Part shown: positions 11,601 to 20,746 of the stretch, in pieces | Layout: every line of letters begins with the position of its first letter | Numbering within the stretch: position 1 is the stretch's first letter | Origin: Gammaproteobacteria bacterium | GTDB lineage: Bacteria; Pseudomonadota; Gammaproteobacteria; SZUA-152 | Reading direction: 5' to 3' | Assembly: GCA_013152545.1 (NCBI GenBank) | Contig: JAADGF010000039.1 | Coordinates: 1-43,308 of the forward strand | DNA length: 43,308 bases | Notes under the pieces: model-generated | What the model was told of the DNA's origin: nothing | Seen by the model: only the letters and a program-made list of their open reading frames with translations | Database searches by the model: none | Translations under genes and position numbers: made by a program

Positions 11601-11744
11601 CATAATCGCCTTATCGGTCTCAATAGTGGCAACAATGTCACCCCGTTCTATTTTGTCACCAATTTCTTTCTCCCAGCTTACGACGACACCTTCAGTCATG
11701 GTATCCGACAGCTGGGGCATTTTAATTACATAGGATTCTGACAT
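8667..11744 (-). CDS. Pyruvate dehydrogenase E2-E3 fusion protein
   Basis: A 1025-residue chain joining dihydrolipoyl acyltransferase (E2) to dihydrolipoamide dehydrogenase (E3). Order: lipoyl domain 1 (ETDKA, Lys45), lipoyl domain 2 (ETDKA, Lys159), Pro/Ala-rich linker, peripheral-subunit-binding domain (about 258-295), acyltransferase domain (about 320-520), then E3 with FAD site VVIGGGPGG (about 541-550), redox disulfide CLWRGC (Cys577/Cys582), NAD motif GVIGGGAIG and C-terminal HPHPTQTE. The E2 active-site motif reads DHRVVNG: the His is present, but the usual Asp four residues later is Asn503. No frame break separates the two halves. Downstream of E1 alpha/beta after a 236-bp gap; the start has no clear Shine-Dalgarno. 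Confidence 0.95.
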   Translation of the reverse strand: MSESYVIKMPQLSDTMTEGVVVSWEKEIGDKIERGDIVATIETDKAIMDVEVFREGYLSGPIAAIDSVVPVGDAIALLVASETDVQGADSLASQVQVPPSIASQAPAAETIRQPEGASHVIKMPQLSDTMTEGVVVGWEKQIGDKIGRGDVVAQVETDKAIMDVEVFRDGYLSGPIAEPDSVLPVGGAMAYLVDEASQIIKAGSVTTAQIKQQGDVTSPSHQELRHQIAAAHPAPGHKAPELHFDINGEKPAPRPDNKYATPYARKMAGALHVNLNTLKGSGPGGIIVAADVGRAQPLQRPSEVAEQTPAHIMPEVQVPGHGRAMTAMERAVSHSMTASLTMPTFRVTVDARPEALIRAAKQKGVSVTVAIAKACALAMKKHPTINWCYQPVDKLVERDAVDIGMAVAAEGGGLVVPVLRHCESRSLEELNDTWGGLVERGRKRRLAPEEYANPSFMVSNMGMMGVSYFDAIPTPGTAAILAISSVGLAGMPLTITADHRVVNGAEVAQYLNTLKANIEQPEAWMGPLGPMIPKGDWDYDVVVIGGGPGGEDCARDLVSHGLKVAMINDSKFPGGECLWRGCIPSKAWRAAADRIRDRAHDEHLGVEGTTKAKLNWKKLEATRRKVLETRGEMALKTDLGVRIKVIQGFAWFETDHRVFVDTSGNNDNPHQRAKPGNGNEGQHITFGAAVIATGAPPFVPAIPGAIEGLSSRDVLTSDTVWALEAVPKKIGVIGGGAIGVEMAQIFQDFGTDVVLLEGQERILAEVEPDIAKQLTDVLNADPNITVVTSAKVTEIKGRTNRRKTQLIYEDAESKKQRFNCDYVIMATGKRPDLASLKLDNAGVITQKGVIKVDARCRTSVPHIFAVGDVVGGLMLAHTAGQQGRVAAATLLGEDMKYDQNKDSGVIFTRPEAAFVGLSVDQAKQQGIDAVEVKMPMNIDAKAMINNELHGMIKIVADKKSHRIIGVHYLADHADTLIGEGVMMVSGGMTLEQVANAIHPHPTQTEMFGEMARRLLARLRRSKKKK

Positions 11745-11922
11745 AGGATTAATTTTTAATTTGGAAACCTAACAGATCAACAATCGGAATAGACATATCC
11801 GTATCGTTTATTATTTTTTCTGCTTAAATTAAGTTAAACATTCTACTAGCAGCAAACCCAAGCATTTTTACTAAGGAGCAACTAAACTTTTTAAGAATGC
11901 ATTACCAAGCAGTGACTCAATC

Positions 11923-11948
11923 CAGCCTCCACCCTTCCTAGGAGGCTG
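11923..11948 (-). promoter_or_regulatory. Hairpin between E1 beta and E2-E3
   Basis: A perfect 8-bp stem CAGCCTCC/GGAGGCTG with a 10-base loop lies 33 bp after the E1 beta stop. It lacks a T-run on the minus strand, so it is not a good intrinsic terminator; it may stabilise the E1 message end or set subunit ratio. The remaining 180 bp up to the E2-E3 start is AT-rich. Confidence 0.4.
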
Positions 11949-11980
11949 CTCTCGCCTTTCAGACACATTCACTTTAGCGA

Positions 11981-12964
11981 CTACGCTTTCCCAAACATAA
12001 CCAACACTGCCTTTACCACATCATTAGCATTAGGAATGGCGGCTTTTTCCAACGTATGATTAAAAGGAATAGGTACGTGAGCCGCAGATACACGAACTGG
12101 CGCCGTATCCAATTCATAAAAACACGTTTCGTTAATGATTGCCATGACCTCCGAACCAACGCCCACGATAGCTTCAGCCTCCTCCACCACAATTGCACGG
12201 TGCGTTTTACTGATGGAATCAGCAATTCCAGCACGATCAAGTGGGCTTAGCGAATACAAGTCAATAACCTCGGCACTGATACCGTGTTGGCTGGCCAATA
12301 TCTCAGCAGCTTGCAAACACCAGTGCACCGAAATATTATACCCAAACAACGTGACATCTTTGCCGGGGCGAGCAATGTCTGAACCTTCCAGGGGATGAAA
12401 ATACTCAGCATCGGGAACGTCACCTTTCATGTTATACATGAGTTCATGCTCATTAATCAGCACCGGATCATTACAACGTATCCCCGCTTTTAATAAACCA
12501 TAAGCTTGCTTGGGAGTGGACGGTGTAACAACCCGCAGACCGGCGATACCCATAAATACTTTTTCCATACGAGCAGAATGCTGGGCGCCCAATTGATGAG
12601 CCGTACCACCCGGTGTTCGAACCACCACTGGCGCGGTAAGCTGACCACCTGACATATAACGCACTTTGGCTGCACTGTTAGCAATTTGATCCAGCGCCAA
12701 CCAAGCAAAATTTACTGACATGATTTCGATGACAGGCCGCACCCCCAGAAAGGATGCGCCAATACCTACACCGGTATAACCATTCTCTGAAATGGGCGTA
12801 TCAATGATTCGTTCCGGGCCATACTTGTCATACAACCCCTGCGTTGCTTTATAGGTACCGCCAGCAACACCGATATCCTCACCCATGGCAATCACCAAAG
12901 GATCGCGGGCCATTTCTTCGTCATGGGCACGCCGTATCGCTTCCCAATACATTAACTCTGCCAT
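11981..12964 (-). CDS. pdhB: Pyruvate dehydrogenase E1 component, beta subunit
   Basis: The 327-residue beta subunit of a heterotetrameric 2-oxoacid dehydrogenase E1; with the alpha subunit it decarboxylates pyruvate on thiamine diphosphate and passes the acetyl unit to E2. Typical segments are YWEAIRRAHDEEMARDP, MGEDIGVAGGTYKATQGL, DTPISENGYTGVGIG, GAQHSA and the C-terminal transketolase half beginning KDVTLFGYN with LYSLSPLD and VVEEA. The start abuts the E1 alpha stop with no gap, and GGAGGG about 9 bases upstream lies inside E1 alpha, so translation is coupled. Confidence 0.93.
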   Translation of the reverse strand: MAELMYWEAIRRAHDEEMARDPLVIAMGEDIGVAGGTYKATQGLYDKYGPERIIDTPISENGYTGVGIGASFLGVRPVIEIMSVNFAWLALDQIANSAAKVRYMSGGQLTAPVVVRTPGGTAHQLGAQHSARMEKVFMGIAGLRVVTPSTPKQAYGLLKAGIRCNDPVLINEHELMYNMKGDVPDAEYFHPLEGSDIARPGKDVTLFGYNISVHWCLQAAEILASQHGISAEVIDLYSLSPLDRAGIADSISKTHRAIVVEEAEAIVGVGSEVMAIINETCFYELDTAPVRVSAAHVPIPFNHTLEKAAIPNANDVVKAVLVMFGKA

Positions 12965-13966
12965 TTATTTCGGCCCTCCGTGCACATAAGGGTCATTTTC
13001 AGCCAAAACATATTTCTCCAGATCTTCAATTTTTGGCTCTGGTGACTCTTCAGAGTATTTGATTGCGTCGGTTTCAATTTCCTGCAAAATATCTTTATCT
13101 AAGTCACTATATTCGTCCGCCGTTAATTCACCTGCCGCGATGAGGCGATCACGTAAAATATAAATTGGATCACGTTTATTCCATTCTTGTTCTTCTTCCT
13201 TGGCCCGATACGCATTTGAGTCTGACATGGAATGACCACGATAACGATAGGTCATGAGTTCTAAAAAATAAGGCCCCTTACCGCTGCGCACATGCTCGAT
13301 GGCTTCCTGTGCAGCCGCATAAACAATGTCGATATCCTGTCCATCGACTTGATTGGACGGCATGTCGTAACCACAAACACGCTTGTATTGATCTAACACA
13401 GCAGTTGAACGGTCAATGCGAGTGCCGATGCCATATAAATTATTTTCGCACACAAATAGAACGGGGAGTTCCCATACCTTGGCCATGTTCAGGGATTCGT
13501 GAAATGATCCCTGATTATTAGCAGCATCACCCAAAAAACACATGGAAATTTCATCCCCCCCTTTTAGCTTAATGCCCTTGGCAATACCAACGGCCAATGG
13601 AAAAGGCCCACCCACCAAAGCATAACCACCCATGAAGCGATGAGCGACATCAAAGATATGCATAGAACCACCACGCCCTTTACTGGAGCCAGTTTCTTTT
13701 CCGAATAACTCGGCCATCACCTCTTTTGGTGGTGCACCACATAAAATGGCATGCACATGATCCCGGTAACCGGTAATAACATAATCATGTCCCGGTCGCG
13801 CCGCTTCGATGACCCCATGCGCACAGGCCTCCTGCCCAGGGTATAAATGTAAGAAGCCGCCGATTTTGCGTTCGACGTATGCTTCATAACAACGTTCTTC
13901 GAAGCGCCTCGCGTACAACATGTTACGCAACAGCCTTTTTTTATCAGCCGTAGTTAATTGGCTCAT
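12965..13966 (-). CDS. pdhA: Pyruvate dehydrogenase E1 component, alpha subunit
   Basis: The 333-residue alpha subunit of the E1 heterotetramer. The thiamine diphosphate motif is present as GDAANNQG...VCENN (Ala in place of the third Gly of the usual GDG). Also seen are RRFEERCYEAYVERKIGGFLHLYPGQEA, GRGGSMHIFD and the phosphorylation-loop-like YRYRGHSMSDSNAYR. AGGTGA lies 6 bases before the ATG at 13966. It opens the operon E1 alpha, E1 beta, E2-E3. Pyruvate is the best substrate guess from the FLHLYPGQEA and RGHSMSD segments; an acetoin dehydrogenase is the main alternative. Confidence 0.92.
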   Translation of the reverse strand: MSQLTTADKKRLLRNMLYARRFEERCYEAYVERKIGGFLHLYPGQEACAHGVIEAARPGHDYVITGYRDHVHAILCGAPPKEVMAELFGKETGSSKGRGGSMHIFDVAHRFMGGYALVGGPFPLAVGIAKGIKLKGGDEISMCFLGDAANNQGSFHESLNMAKVWELPVLFVCENNLYGIGTRIDRSTAVLDQYKRVCGYDMPSNQVDGQDIDIVYAAAQEAIEHVRSGKGPYFLELMTYRYRGHSMSDSNAYRAKEEEQEWNKRDPIYILRDRLIAAGELTADEYSDLDKDILQEIETDAIKYSEESPEPKIEDLEKYVLAENDPYVHGGPK

Positions 13967-14613
13967 TGTTCACCTAATCTCGTTTTCTAATCGGGAAAGT
14001 TTTTGGCAACCCCGCCAGGCGCATCGGCCTCATGCAATGACGCCAATTCACACCTAGGGAGCTGTAAATTTGTCTTACTTTAACTAAATAATCACCACCG
14101 TTAAAACTATTATTAAAACCACTTGCTCAAAAATTGCGATGAAATTGAAGGCGCCTCGCATGCAAACTCGCGTGCTTAAAGTAAGGCATGACCAAAAACA
14201 TCGCGCCGCCAAGCACAAACAATTTGGTAAAACGGTTGATAACAAGCTACTACCGTTATTTACAGCATGGTCGTTAATTGCGCATCTTTTTAGTGATAAT
14301 GATGCTTAGGAACGTGCTCGTTCCTTTATTAATCTCGAAATACCGCTTAACTCCAGCACTCTGAAAACGCGGTATCATCGTTGTTTTAGGTCGCAAGGTC
14401 AAGTTTACAACGCTTATTAATTAACCGATTAACGGGTATTTTTTATTATAAAACAACAAGTTATAAGAAGAGATCCTTTTTGATAATATTTCAAAAAATG
14501 CTAAAAAACCACCTAAATGTAGCGATTTTTTTCTTTTTGTAAAGCTAAAGGCGGCTTGTCAAAGATGATGAAATACCGATGCCGCGACGACATGAGAATA
14601 CCCCCTATAAACA
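13967..14613. other. Spacer upstream of the PDH operon
   Basis: About 650 bp without a supported gene. It should contain the PDH promoter (near 13980-14100, reading minus) and the end of the DUF2797 transcript. The stretch is AT-rich from about 14400 to 14540. I see no strong terminator and no operator I can name. Confidence 0.5.
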
Positions 14614-15435
14614 CTAAAGCGTTAATTCCACCTCATAACCAGCAAACTTACGGATATTGAGCACGCCAACATCAAAAATCAAATATTGTCCCTTTATGCC
14701 CAACAACACCCCGCCCAAGTCCGGTTGCTTATCAAAATTCAACGACGTGATTTTAAGAGGGTATTCATTAACAGGAAAATCAATCATAACCACTGGCTCA
14801 TTGGATAAGAAGTCAACACTACCATCACCACGCCGAGATGCCAGTGCCGCTATTTGTTGATCGCATTGCGTTACTAACGCATCACGTTTGCTGACCAAAT
14901 CAACCGTGTGGTTTTGACCTTTCAACATTTTGCGCCAGTCTGTTTTGTCTGCGACATGATTTTTAAGAATAACTTCCAGCAAGCCCGAGGTGTAACGGTC
15001 TTTGACTCTAAATATGGGTAAGGCCTGAGTCGCACCTTGATCAATCCACCGGGTAGGTACTTGAGTGTGCCGCGTAATACCGACTTTTACACCCGATGAG
15101 TTGGCGAGATAAACGATATGATCCTGCATGCAATGCGCTAGCCCCCATTGCTCGTCACGACAAGTACCTTTATCAAAATGGCATTGCTCTGGCCTAACGA
15201 TACAACTATCACACTCCGCGAGACTGCGCATACAGGGAAAACAATAACCCTGACTAAAACTCTTATTGGTTTTGCGGCCACAAGCAATGCAATTAATGGC
15301 GCCAGTATAGCTTAACCGTAACGATTTACCGATGACACTGGCTAATGGCACCCGCTCATCATCTAATGGTAAATAATAAGCCACTGGCGAGGTGAGTTCC
15401 GCTGTCATTTTACGCAAATGGCCTGATATTTTCAT
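14614..15435 (-). CDS. DUF2797 family protein
   Basis: A 273-residue cytoplasmic protein of the DUF2797 family, function unknown. The start ATG at 15435 (MKISGHLRKM) matches the usual family start; an in-frame TTG at 15459 would add 8 residues. Cysteine pairs that could bind zinc are seen in CIACGRK, YCFPCMR, ECDSC and the spaced CHFDKGTC. The middle has VYLANSSGVKVGITR, which resembles the GIY-YIG-like core of this family. It is the last gene of a run rsmE, DUF4442, IMPase, DUF2797 and lies 30 bp after the IMPase stop. Confidence 0.85.
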   Translation of the reverse strand: MKISGHLRKMTAELTSPVAYYLPLDDERVPLASVIGKSLRLSYTGAINCIACGRKTNKSFSQGYCFPCMRSLAECDSCIVRPEQCHFDKGTCRDEQWGLAHCMQDHIVYLANSSGVKVGITRHTQVPTRWIDQGATQALPIFRVKDRYTSGLLEVILKNHVADKTDWRKMLKGQNHTVDLVSKRDALVTQCDQQIAALASRRGDGSVDFLSNEPVVMIDFPVNEYPLKITSLNFDKQPDLGGVLLGIKGQYLIFDVGVLNIRKFAGYEVELTL

Positions 15436-15465
15436 GTATTTTTCCAGTTTAACAATCAATGCTTT

Positions 15466-16338
15466 TTAGTTTTTGTTTGCCACAATCCAACGATACCAAA
15501 GTTGATATTGTTGTTGATTAGTCGCCGCAACCACCGCTTGTGTTTTTAAATCAATGTTAAAATCGACCTCACCGTCTAGCGTCGACACCACGCCGGAGGC
15601 AGTTTCCAAAATCAAACGACCAGCCGCATAGTCCCATAATTTTTGACCGCCGTGTAAATAAAGTTGAAACCGTCCCACTGCCAGCCAACACCAATCTAAG
15701 GCACCGGAACCAAAATTACGTTGTGACCGGAATGGATGCAGCATTGCGATATTACGTGCTAGAGGTTTGGGGAGCCGCTTAATATCAACGACGGCAACCA
15801 TGTCACTTAATACCGGGGTATTTACCGACTCAGGCACCGTCACGATTTTACCGTTCAAGTACGCCCCACCACCTCGATAAGCACTGAAACATTCGCGCCG
15901 GATAGGATCGTACACAATACCAAGAGAGACCTGTCCATGCTCAATAAGCGCTAATGACACCGAAAAAAAAGGAACACCGGATGCAAAATTAGTCGTGCCA
16001 TCCAGTGGATCCAAGCACCAGCAAGCATTTTGCGAGGAATGATTCTCGCCCCTAGAGTTTAAAGATGCCAAAATACGCTGCTGTTCGGCACCTGGCATTT
16101 CTTCACCAATAAACGCTATTTGCGGCCAGTGATGCTGCAATTCCGCTTGAAGACGGTCCTGCATTGCGTTATCTGCTTCAGTTACCCCGCTGCCATCGCG
16201 CTTACTGTGCCATGTTAACGCTTGTTCGCCATCTTGAGCACCGTGCTGAAAACGGCTTACCAACTCCGCTTGCGCAAGCGATTCAATAATGGCCGTCAGT
16301 TGTTCTATCATAGACGGATAATGACGACGAATATCCAC
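15466..16338 (-). CDS. Inositol-monophosphatase family phosphatase
   Basis: A 290-residue Mg2+-dependent sugar or nucleotide phosphatase of the IMPase/CysQ/SuhB superfamily. Metal ligands are seen in FIGEEM, the signature CLDPLDGTTNFASGVPFF and LWDYAAG near the C terminus. In bacteria relatives hydrolyse inositol phosphate, histidinol phosphate or PAP; specificity cannot be read from the sequence. Its start lies 3 bp after the DUF4442 stop, so co-translation is likely. Length fits the family (about 270). Confidence 0.9.
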   Translation of the reverse strand: MDIRRHYPSMIEQLTAIIESLAQAELVSRFQHGAQDGEQALTWHSKRDGSGVTEADNAMQDRLQAELQHHWPQIAFIGEEMPGAEQQRILASLNSRGENHSSQNACWCLDPLDGTTNFASGVPFFSVSLALIEHGQVSLGIVYDPIRRECFSAYRGGGAYLNGKIVTVPESVNTPVLSDMVAVVDIKRLPKPLARNIAMLHPFRSQRNFGSGALDWCWLAVGRFQLYLHGGQKLWDYAAGRLILETASGVVSTLDGEVDFNIDLKTQAVVAATNQQQYQLWYRWIVANKN

Positions 16339-16341
16339 TTG

Positions 16342-16878
16342 CTAATATTCCTTATTACTTGATTGCCCATACCCACTGGGGCGAATCGCAACGGTATTCA
16401 ACACACTGGCACACAAACTACCATCCTCTAAATAAAAACCATATTCAAAGCTTGGCGTACAGCGACCTTTGTCAGCTAATTCCTGTGTTATTTGTTGGTG
16501 TAATGCATGGTCAAAGGTGAAGCGCAATTGCAGGTCGGTTTTACCTTGACGTAAAAAATCGATATGCATGGCTCGCGTCCATACCGAGTAGCCAGGGAAA
16601 CGCTGCGCACACGCGAGCGCCGCAATGGGATCTGCCAGCGCTGCCATATAACCACCAAACATAGTGTCTCCCGCATTTTTAGACAGCATCGTTAAGGGCA
16701 GCTTGATAACAATAACCCCCATATCATCAGACATCGACAATACTTTCACCCGCATAAAAAAGAAGGGCGGATAATACTCCAAGCGCTTGCGAAACGGGAT
16801 AAAGTGCATTTTTCGTAACAATTGCAACACATTCATCTTAACGCACAGCTTCCCTATTGGCGTTAGGCGATAAAACAT
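16342..16878 (-). CDS. DUF4442 hotdog-fold thioesterase-like protein
   Basis: A 178-residue protein with a hotdog fold of the DUF4442 type, related to acyl-CoA thioesterases. Residues 45-165 show the family pattern: LPLTMLSKNAGDTMFGGYMAALADP, where the N and G residues line the substrate pocket, then RAMHIDFLRQGKTDLQLRFTF. Acyl-CoA substrate is an inference from family. It sits 12 bp after rsmE and 3 bp before the phosphatase gene in the same operon. Confidence 0.8.
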   Translation of the reverse strand: MFYRLTPIGKLCVKMNVLQLLRKMHFIPFRKRLEYYPPFFFMRVKVLSMSDDMGVIVIKLPLTMLSKNAGDTMFGGYMAALADPIAALACAQRFPGYSVWTRAMHIDFLRQGKTDLQLRFTFDHALHQQITQELADKGRCTPSFEYGFYLEDGSLCASVLNTVAIRPSGYGQSSNKEY

Positions 16879-16890
16879 CGATGCTCGACA

Positions 16891-17631
16891 CTAAAAATCC
16901 CCCCACATTAATTGCAACGCAGATAAAACACTTAGCGCAGCAGTTTCTGTTCGTAATATTCTTGGCCCTAGACTTACGCCCACAAACCTTTCGCGCTGAA
17001 CTATATTGATTTCATGGCCACTAAAACCACCTTCCGGCCCAATCAATAGTACAATACGATGATTTTGCGGCGCAGTCAGTTGGTTTAGCTGTTGACCCGC
17101 ACGAGGATCCAACATGATTTTTGTTGTGGTAACGGTTGTTCTTTGCTGATCCAGCCACGCGACTAAGTCCACCATAACATGAACCTTTGGGATATAGGTA
17201 CGGCCGGATTGCTCGCAGGCGCTGCGCACAATACCTTGCCAATGTTGATGTTTTTTACTGGCGCGATCGCCCTTGACATTGAACACCGTATGCTGAGTTA
17301 GCACTGGAATAATTTCGTGCACCCCTAACTCCACTGCCTTTTGTAGTGTAAAGTCCATACGGTCGCCCCGCGACACCGCTTGTACCAGGGTAACTAATAA
17401 AGGCGATTCAACCCACCGATCGTTAAAATGGTTTATTATAACCGACACGGCACGTTTATCGATTTCCGCTATTACTGACAGGTACTCACCACCTTGACCG
17501 TTGAAAATAATCACCGTATCATTTTTTTTTAAGCGAAGCACTCTGGCAACGTGTACAGATGCTTGGCCATCCAATGTTACAAAATCCCCAATTTTCAAGG
17601 CGATAGGCAGGTAAATTCTTGGAATTCGCAT
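16891..17631 (-). CDS. rsmE: 16S rRNA m3U1498 methyltransferase RsmE
   Basis: A 246-residue SPOUT methyltransferase that modifies U1498 of 16S rRNA with SAM. It has the N-terminal PUA-like part (RIYLPIALKIGDFVTLDGQASVHVARVLRLK) and the C-terminal trefoil-knot motifs LLIGPEGGFSGHEI and SLGPRILRTETAAL. Length matches E. coli RsmE (243). It is the first gene of the minus-strand run through DUF2797 and is divergent from pyrC with a 110-bp shared promoter space. Confidence 0.96.
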   Translation of the reverse strand: MRIPRIYLPIALKIGDFVTLDGQASVHVARVLRLKKNDTVIIFNGQGGEYLSVIAEIDKRAVSVIINHFNDRWVESPLLVTLVQAVSRGDRMDFTLQKAVELGVHEIIPVLTQHTVFNVKGDRASKKHQHWQGIVRSACEQSGRTYIPKVHVMVDLVAWLDQQRTTVTTTKIMLDPRAGQQLNQLTAPQNHRIVLLIGPEGGFSGHEINIVQRERFVGVSLGPRILRTETAALSVLSALQLMWGDF

Positions 17632-17741
17632 GATTGATTAATGCACGCTCTAATAAATATAAAAAAATTTGGTATTACTCAAATTATTCACGGAAATTCA
17701 TGGCATAATGACAAGCGTTGTTCAACCGCAGCCTCCAAACC

Positions 17742-18779
17742 ATGCAGAGCATAACCATAACACAGCCAGACGACTGGCACTTACACGTCCGCGACGGTGA
17801 AATACTGCAACATGTGGTACCACACACAGCCAAACAATTTGCACGTGCCGTTATTATGCCCAATTTAAACCCACCGATTACCACAACCGAGGCAGCGAGG
17901 CGTTATCGCAACCGTATTATTGAGGCAGTGCCATCGGCAAATCATTTTCAACCATTGATGACACTCTATTTAACGGACAACACGTCACCACAAGAGATAA
18001 TGCGCGCCAAACAAAGCGGTGATGTGCATGCGGTCAAGTTCTATCCGGCTGGCGCCACTACCAACTCTGATGCGGGTGTTACCGACATCGAAAAAACCTA
18101 CGACACACTGGCCTGTATGGCAGAAAACCAAATGCCGTTGTTAGTCCATGGTGAAGTCACTGACGCGAATGTTGATATTTTTGACCGCGAAAAACGCTTT
18201 ATTGACAATGTGCTTGAACCGCTTCACAGTAAAATCAATAAATTACGCATTGTATTTGAACACATCACCACTCAAGAGGCAGTAAGATTTGTCAGCGACA
18301 GCAATGATATGATTGCCGCAACAATCACCCCTCATCATTTATTATTTAATCGTAATACACTGTTGGCGGGAGGCATCCGACCCCATTATTATTGTTTACC
18401 GGTATTAAAACGACAAACTCATCAGCAGGCGCTCATCGAAGCGGCCACCAGTGGCAACAAAAAATTTTTTCTTGGCACTGACAGCGCCCCCCACTCCCAA
18501 CAAACCAAGGAATCTGCGTGCGGCTGCGCTGGCATATACAGCGCCCATGCCGCCATTGAACTATATGCCTCGGCATTTGAACAAGCCCATGCCCTGGATA
18601 AGCTCGAAGGTTTTGCCAGTTTTTATGGTGCAGATTTCTACCAGTTGCCTCGCAATAAAACAACGATTACCTTAAAACGCAATGCATGGGAAGTTCCTAA
18701 GCGCTACACATTCTCCAGCAATGAATCCGTTATCCCCCTCAAGGCAGGGCAACCAATTGCATGGACGTTATCTAACTAG
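17742..18779 (+). CDS. pyrC: Dihydroorotase
   Basis: A 345-residue class II dihydroorotase that cyclises carbamoyl aspartate to dihydroorotate in pyrimidine synthesis. Zinc ligands are seen in [10 protein letters not shown] (His13, His15), the carboxylated Lys99 in [23 protein letters not shown], and FLGTDSAPH. The ATG at 17742 is chosen over an in-frame TTG at 17718 because it begins the family start [15 protein letters not shown]; length then agrees with E. coli PyrC (348). It is followed after 21 bp by rnt. Confidence 0.96.
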   Translation: MQSITITQPDDWHLHVRDGEILQHVVPHTAKQFARAVIMPNLNPPITTTEAARRYRNRIIEAVPSANHFQPLMTLYLTDNTSPQEIMRAKQSGDVHAVKFYPAGATTNSDAGVTDIEKTYDTLACMAENQMPLLVHGEVTDANVDIFDREKRFIDNVLEPLHSKINKLRIVFEHITTQEAVRFVSDSNDMIAATITPHHLLFNRNTLLAGGIRPHYYCLPVLKRQTHQQALIEAATSGNKKFFLGTDSAPHSQQTKESACGCAGIYSAHAAIELYASAFEQAHALDKLEGFASFYGADFYQLPRNKTTITLKRNAWEVPKRYTFSSNESVIPLKAGQPIAWTLSN

Positions 18780-18800
18780 CAAGCTACGGTTATCAATATT

Positions 18801-19496
18801 ATGGCAAAGGTTGATCACACACAATTAATGATGCATCGTTTTCGCGGCTTCCTACCCGTGGTGGTCGATGTCGAAACAGCGGGATTCAATTCGGAAAAAG
18901 ATGCTTTGCTGGAAATTGCAGCCGTTACAGTCATGTTTGACGAAAGTGGTTGTTTGCAAAAAGCAGAAACCTATGCTTCTCATGTGCAGCCGTTTCCCGG
19001 CGCTAACCTGGACAAGTCATCCTTGGAATTCACAGGCATTGACCCCCACCACCCGTTTCGCTTGGCTGTATCCGAACTGGAGGCATTAAAAAACGTATTT
19101 AACCCTATTCGCCAAGCAGTGAAATCCAGCGGCTGCTCGCGTGCAATTTTGGTGGGCCACAATCCGGCATTTGACTTGTCGTTTTTAAAGGCCGCTGTCA
19201 ACCGAGCAGGCATCAAACATAACCCTTTTCACCAATTTAGCACATTCGACACCGCTACCCTGGCTGGTCTCGCCTTTGGCCAAACAGTGTTAGCCCGCGC
19301 CATAAAAGCAGCCGACATCGACTGGGATAGCGATAGTGCACACTCTGCACGTTACGATGCGGAAAAAACAGCAGAGTTGTTCTGTAAAATCATTAACATG
19401 TGGGGAGAGTTTTTCCCTAATCCGGCACTGCATAACCCAGCCAGCACGGCCACACAAAAAACACAACAACCCGCAAAAGCGGAGGGAATAGCTTAA
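18801..19496 (+). CDS. rnt: Ribonuclease T
   Basis: A 231-residue DEDDh 3'-5' exoribonuclease that trims tRNA and other stable RNA 3' ends. Exo motifs are [11 protein letters not shown] (Asp, Glu), [13 protein letters not shown] (Asp) and [15 protein letters not shown] (His/Asp). The opening [18 protein letters not shown] is characteristic of RNase T. It lies 21 bp after pyrC in the same orientation; the pyrC-rnt pair with grxD close by is also found, as I recall, in pseudomonads. The last 20 residues are Ala/Gln/Thr-rich and probably disordered. Confidence 0.95.
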   Translation: MAKVDHTQLMMHRFRGFLPVVVDVETAGFNSEKDALLEIAAVTVMFDESGCLQKAETYASHVQPFPGANLDKSSLEFTGIDPHHPFRLAVSELEALKNVFNPIRQAVKSSGCSRAILVGHNPAFDLSFLKAAVNRAGIKHNPFHQFSTFDTATLAGLAFGQTVLARAIKAADIDWDSDSAHSARYDAEKTAELFCKIINMWGEFFPNPALHNPASTATQKTQQPAKAEGIA

Positions 19497-19717
19497 CAGC
19501 TTAATCTAGAAAACGCGATTAGACGCAGAAAAGCTGTGCAACACATCGTAAGCTCAAAACAGCGCAATTGCCGAGAGCGCATCAGCTGTTAGCGCCTGAA
19601 GTTGGCCCTATCAGGACGAACATCACAGAAAAGACCGCCAAATCAAGGCGGCCGTTCATGACAGACGGAAATGCGCCTTGTCGTTACAAAGCGATGAGCT
19701 CGGCGTTAGCAAGACAC

Positions 19718-20050
19718 TCAAGCAGTACTGCTTGCTTTACTTACTGCATCAGCAACCATTTTTTTTAATTCACCACGCTGAAACAATTCCAGCGTAATGT
19801 CACAACCACCGACCAGTTCACCACTAATATACAGCTGAGGAAATGTAGGCCAGTCCGCATAACGTGGCAAATTTTCAAAAATTTCCGTATCCGCTAATAC
19901 ATTAATATAAGTAAACTCCTGCTCACAGGCTTTTAATGCTTCCGCAGTGCGACTGGAGAAGCCACATTGCGGTAAGGACGGCGTACCCTTCATATACAGC
20001 ACAACCGAATTTTCTTCCACTTGTTGACGAATGCGTTCTAAAACGTCCAT
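19718..20050 (-). CDS. grxD: Monothiol glutaredoxin Grx4
   Basis: A 110-residue monothiol glutaredoxin that carries a [2Fe-2S] cluster with glutathione and takes part in iron-sulfur delivery. The active site is Cys29 in PQCGFSSR; WPTFPQLYISGELVGGCDI is the glutathione-binding half. The ATG at 20050 (MDVLERIRQQ) is the family start; an upstream in-frame ATG at 20089 would add an unusual 13-residue tail. It converges on rnt; the 220-bp spacer holds a CCGCC/GGCGG hairpin at 19635-19651 without a T-run. Confidence 0.96.
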   Translation of the reverse strand: MDVLERIRQQVEENSVVLYMKGTPSLPQCGFSSRTAEALKACEQEFTYINVLADTEIFENLPRYADWPTFPQLYISGELVGGCDITLELFQRGELKKMVADAVSKASSTA

Positions 20051-20746
20051 TAATTTGACCCCATTATTTTGATGGTATATCCCAACCATGCTAAGTATAC
20101 TGTATGTGAGTTGTATCCGACTAGTTTACCAAAAATATCCGACCAAACAAGTCAGAATTAAATATCCCCGAATAGATAAACGGTATTCGGCAAACACTGA
20201 TACTCCAACTGCCATACGATGGCATCACATTATCGTACCTCGAAACCACAATTTAAAGACCGTCACTCCTCAAACTGACCATTAAACCTAATGGTCATCA
20301 GTTGGAGGGCATCAGTCTGCTTTTTTTCACCTTTGTTAAAGGAAGCGGACAAAATAAAAATATTTCAATTATTTCAAAATCTTACAAGAACTTAACTGAT
20401 GAAATCAGGTTTAATGTACAGTAATTACTCAAATTACCGTTAATTTGTTTAAGAATAAGGAAAATACGCGGCGTTTACCGATATTAATGAGCGCTGTTCA
20501 CACAGTTATCGGGCAATTCAATGGCAACACTGATCTAAACACAGTCTACCCTCCAACACGCCTATATTTTACTGATTTTGCAGCATAAAATTTGTGGTTG
20601 TGGAGTTAATACATTCATTGAATCATCGTGTCGCGACGATTCAACAATTTTTCGACCGCAGCCCGCACCCACATTTTCAAGCACTGCTGACGTGCTCATA
20701 CTGATCCTGGCCGGCTTGGCTATACTCCTCCGCAGCTTTTTAGTTT
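20051..20746. other. Spacer between grxD and the NAGGN amidotransferase
   Basis: About 700 bp with no supported gene. It holds a bulged hairpin at 20268-20308 (CCTCAAACTG.. against CAGTTGGAGG) with a T-run soon after on the plus strand, and a palindrome at 20618-20645 described separately. The grxD promoter should lie near 20060-20120. Confidence 0.5.
20618..20645. repeat. GTTGAATC palindrome, copy 1
   Basis: TTGAATC (20618-20624) and GATTCAA (20638-20644) flank a GC-rich centre. The minus strand reads GTTGAATCGTCGCGA followed by CACGATGATTCAA. The first 15 bases are identical to those at 41209-41223. It lies about 100 bp downstream of the amidotransferase stop; on the plus strand it is followed by AACAATTTTT, so it may act as a terminator. 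Confidence 0.55.
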
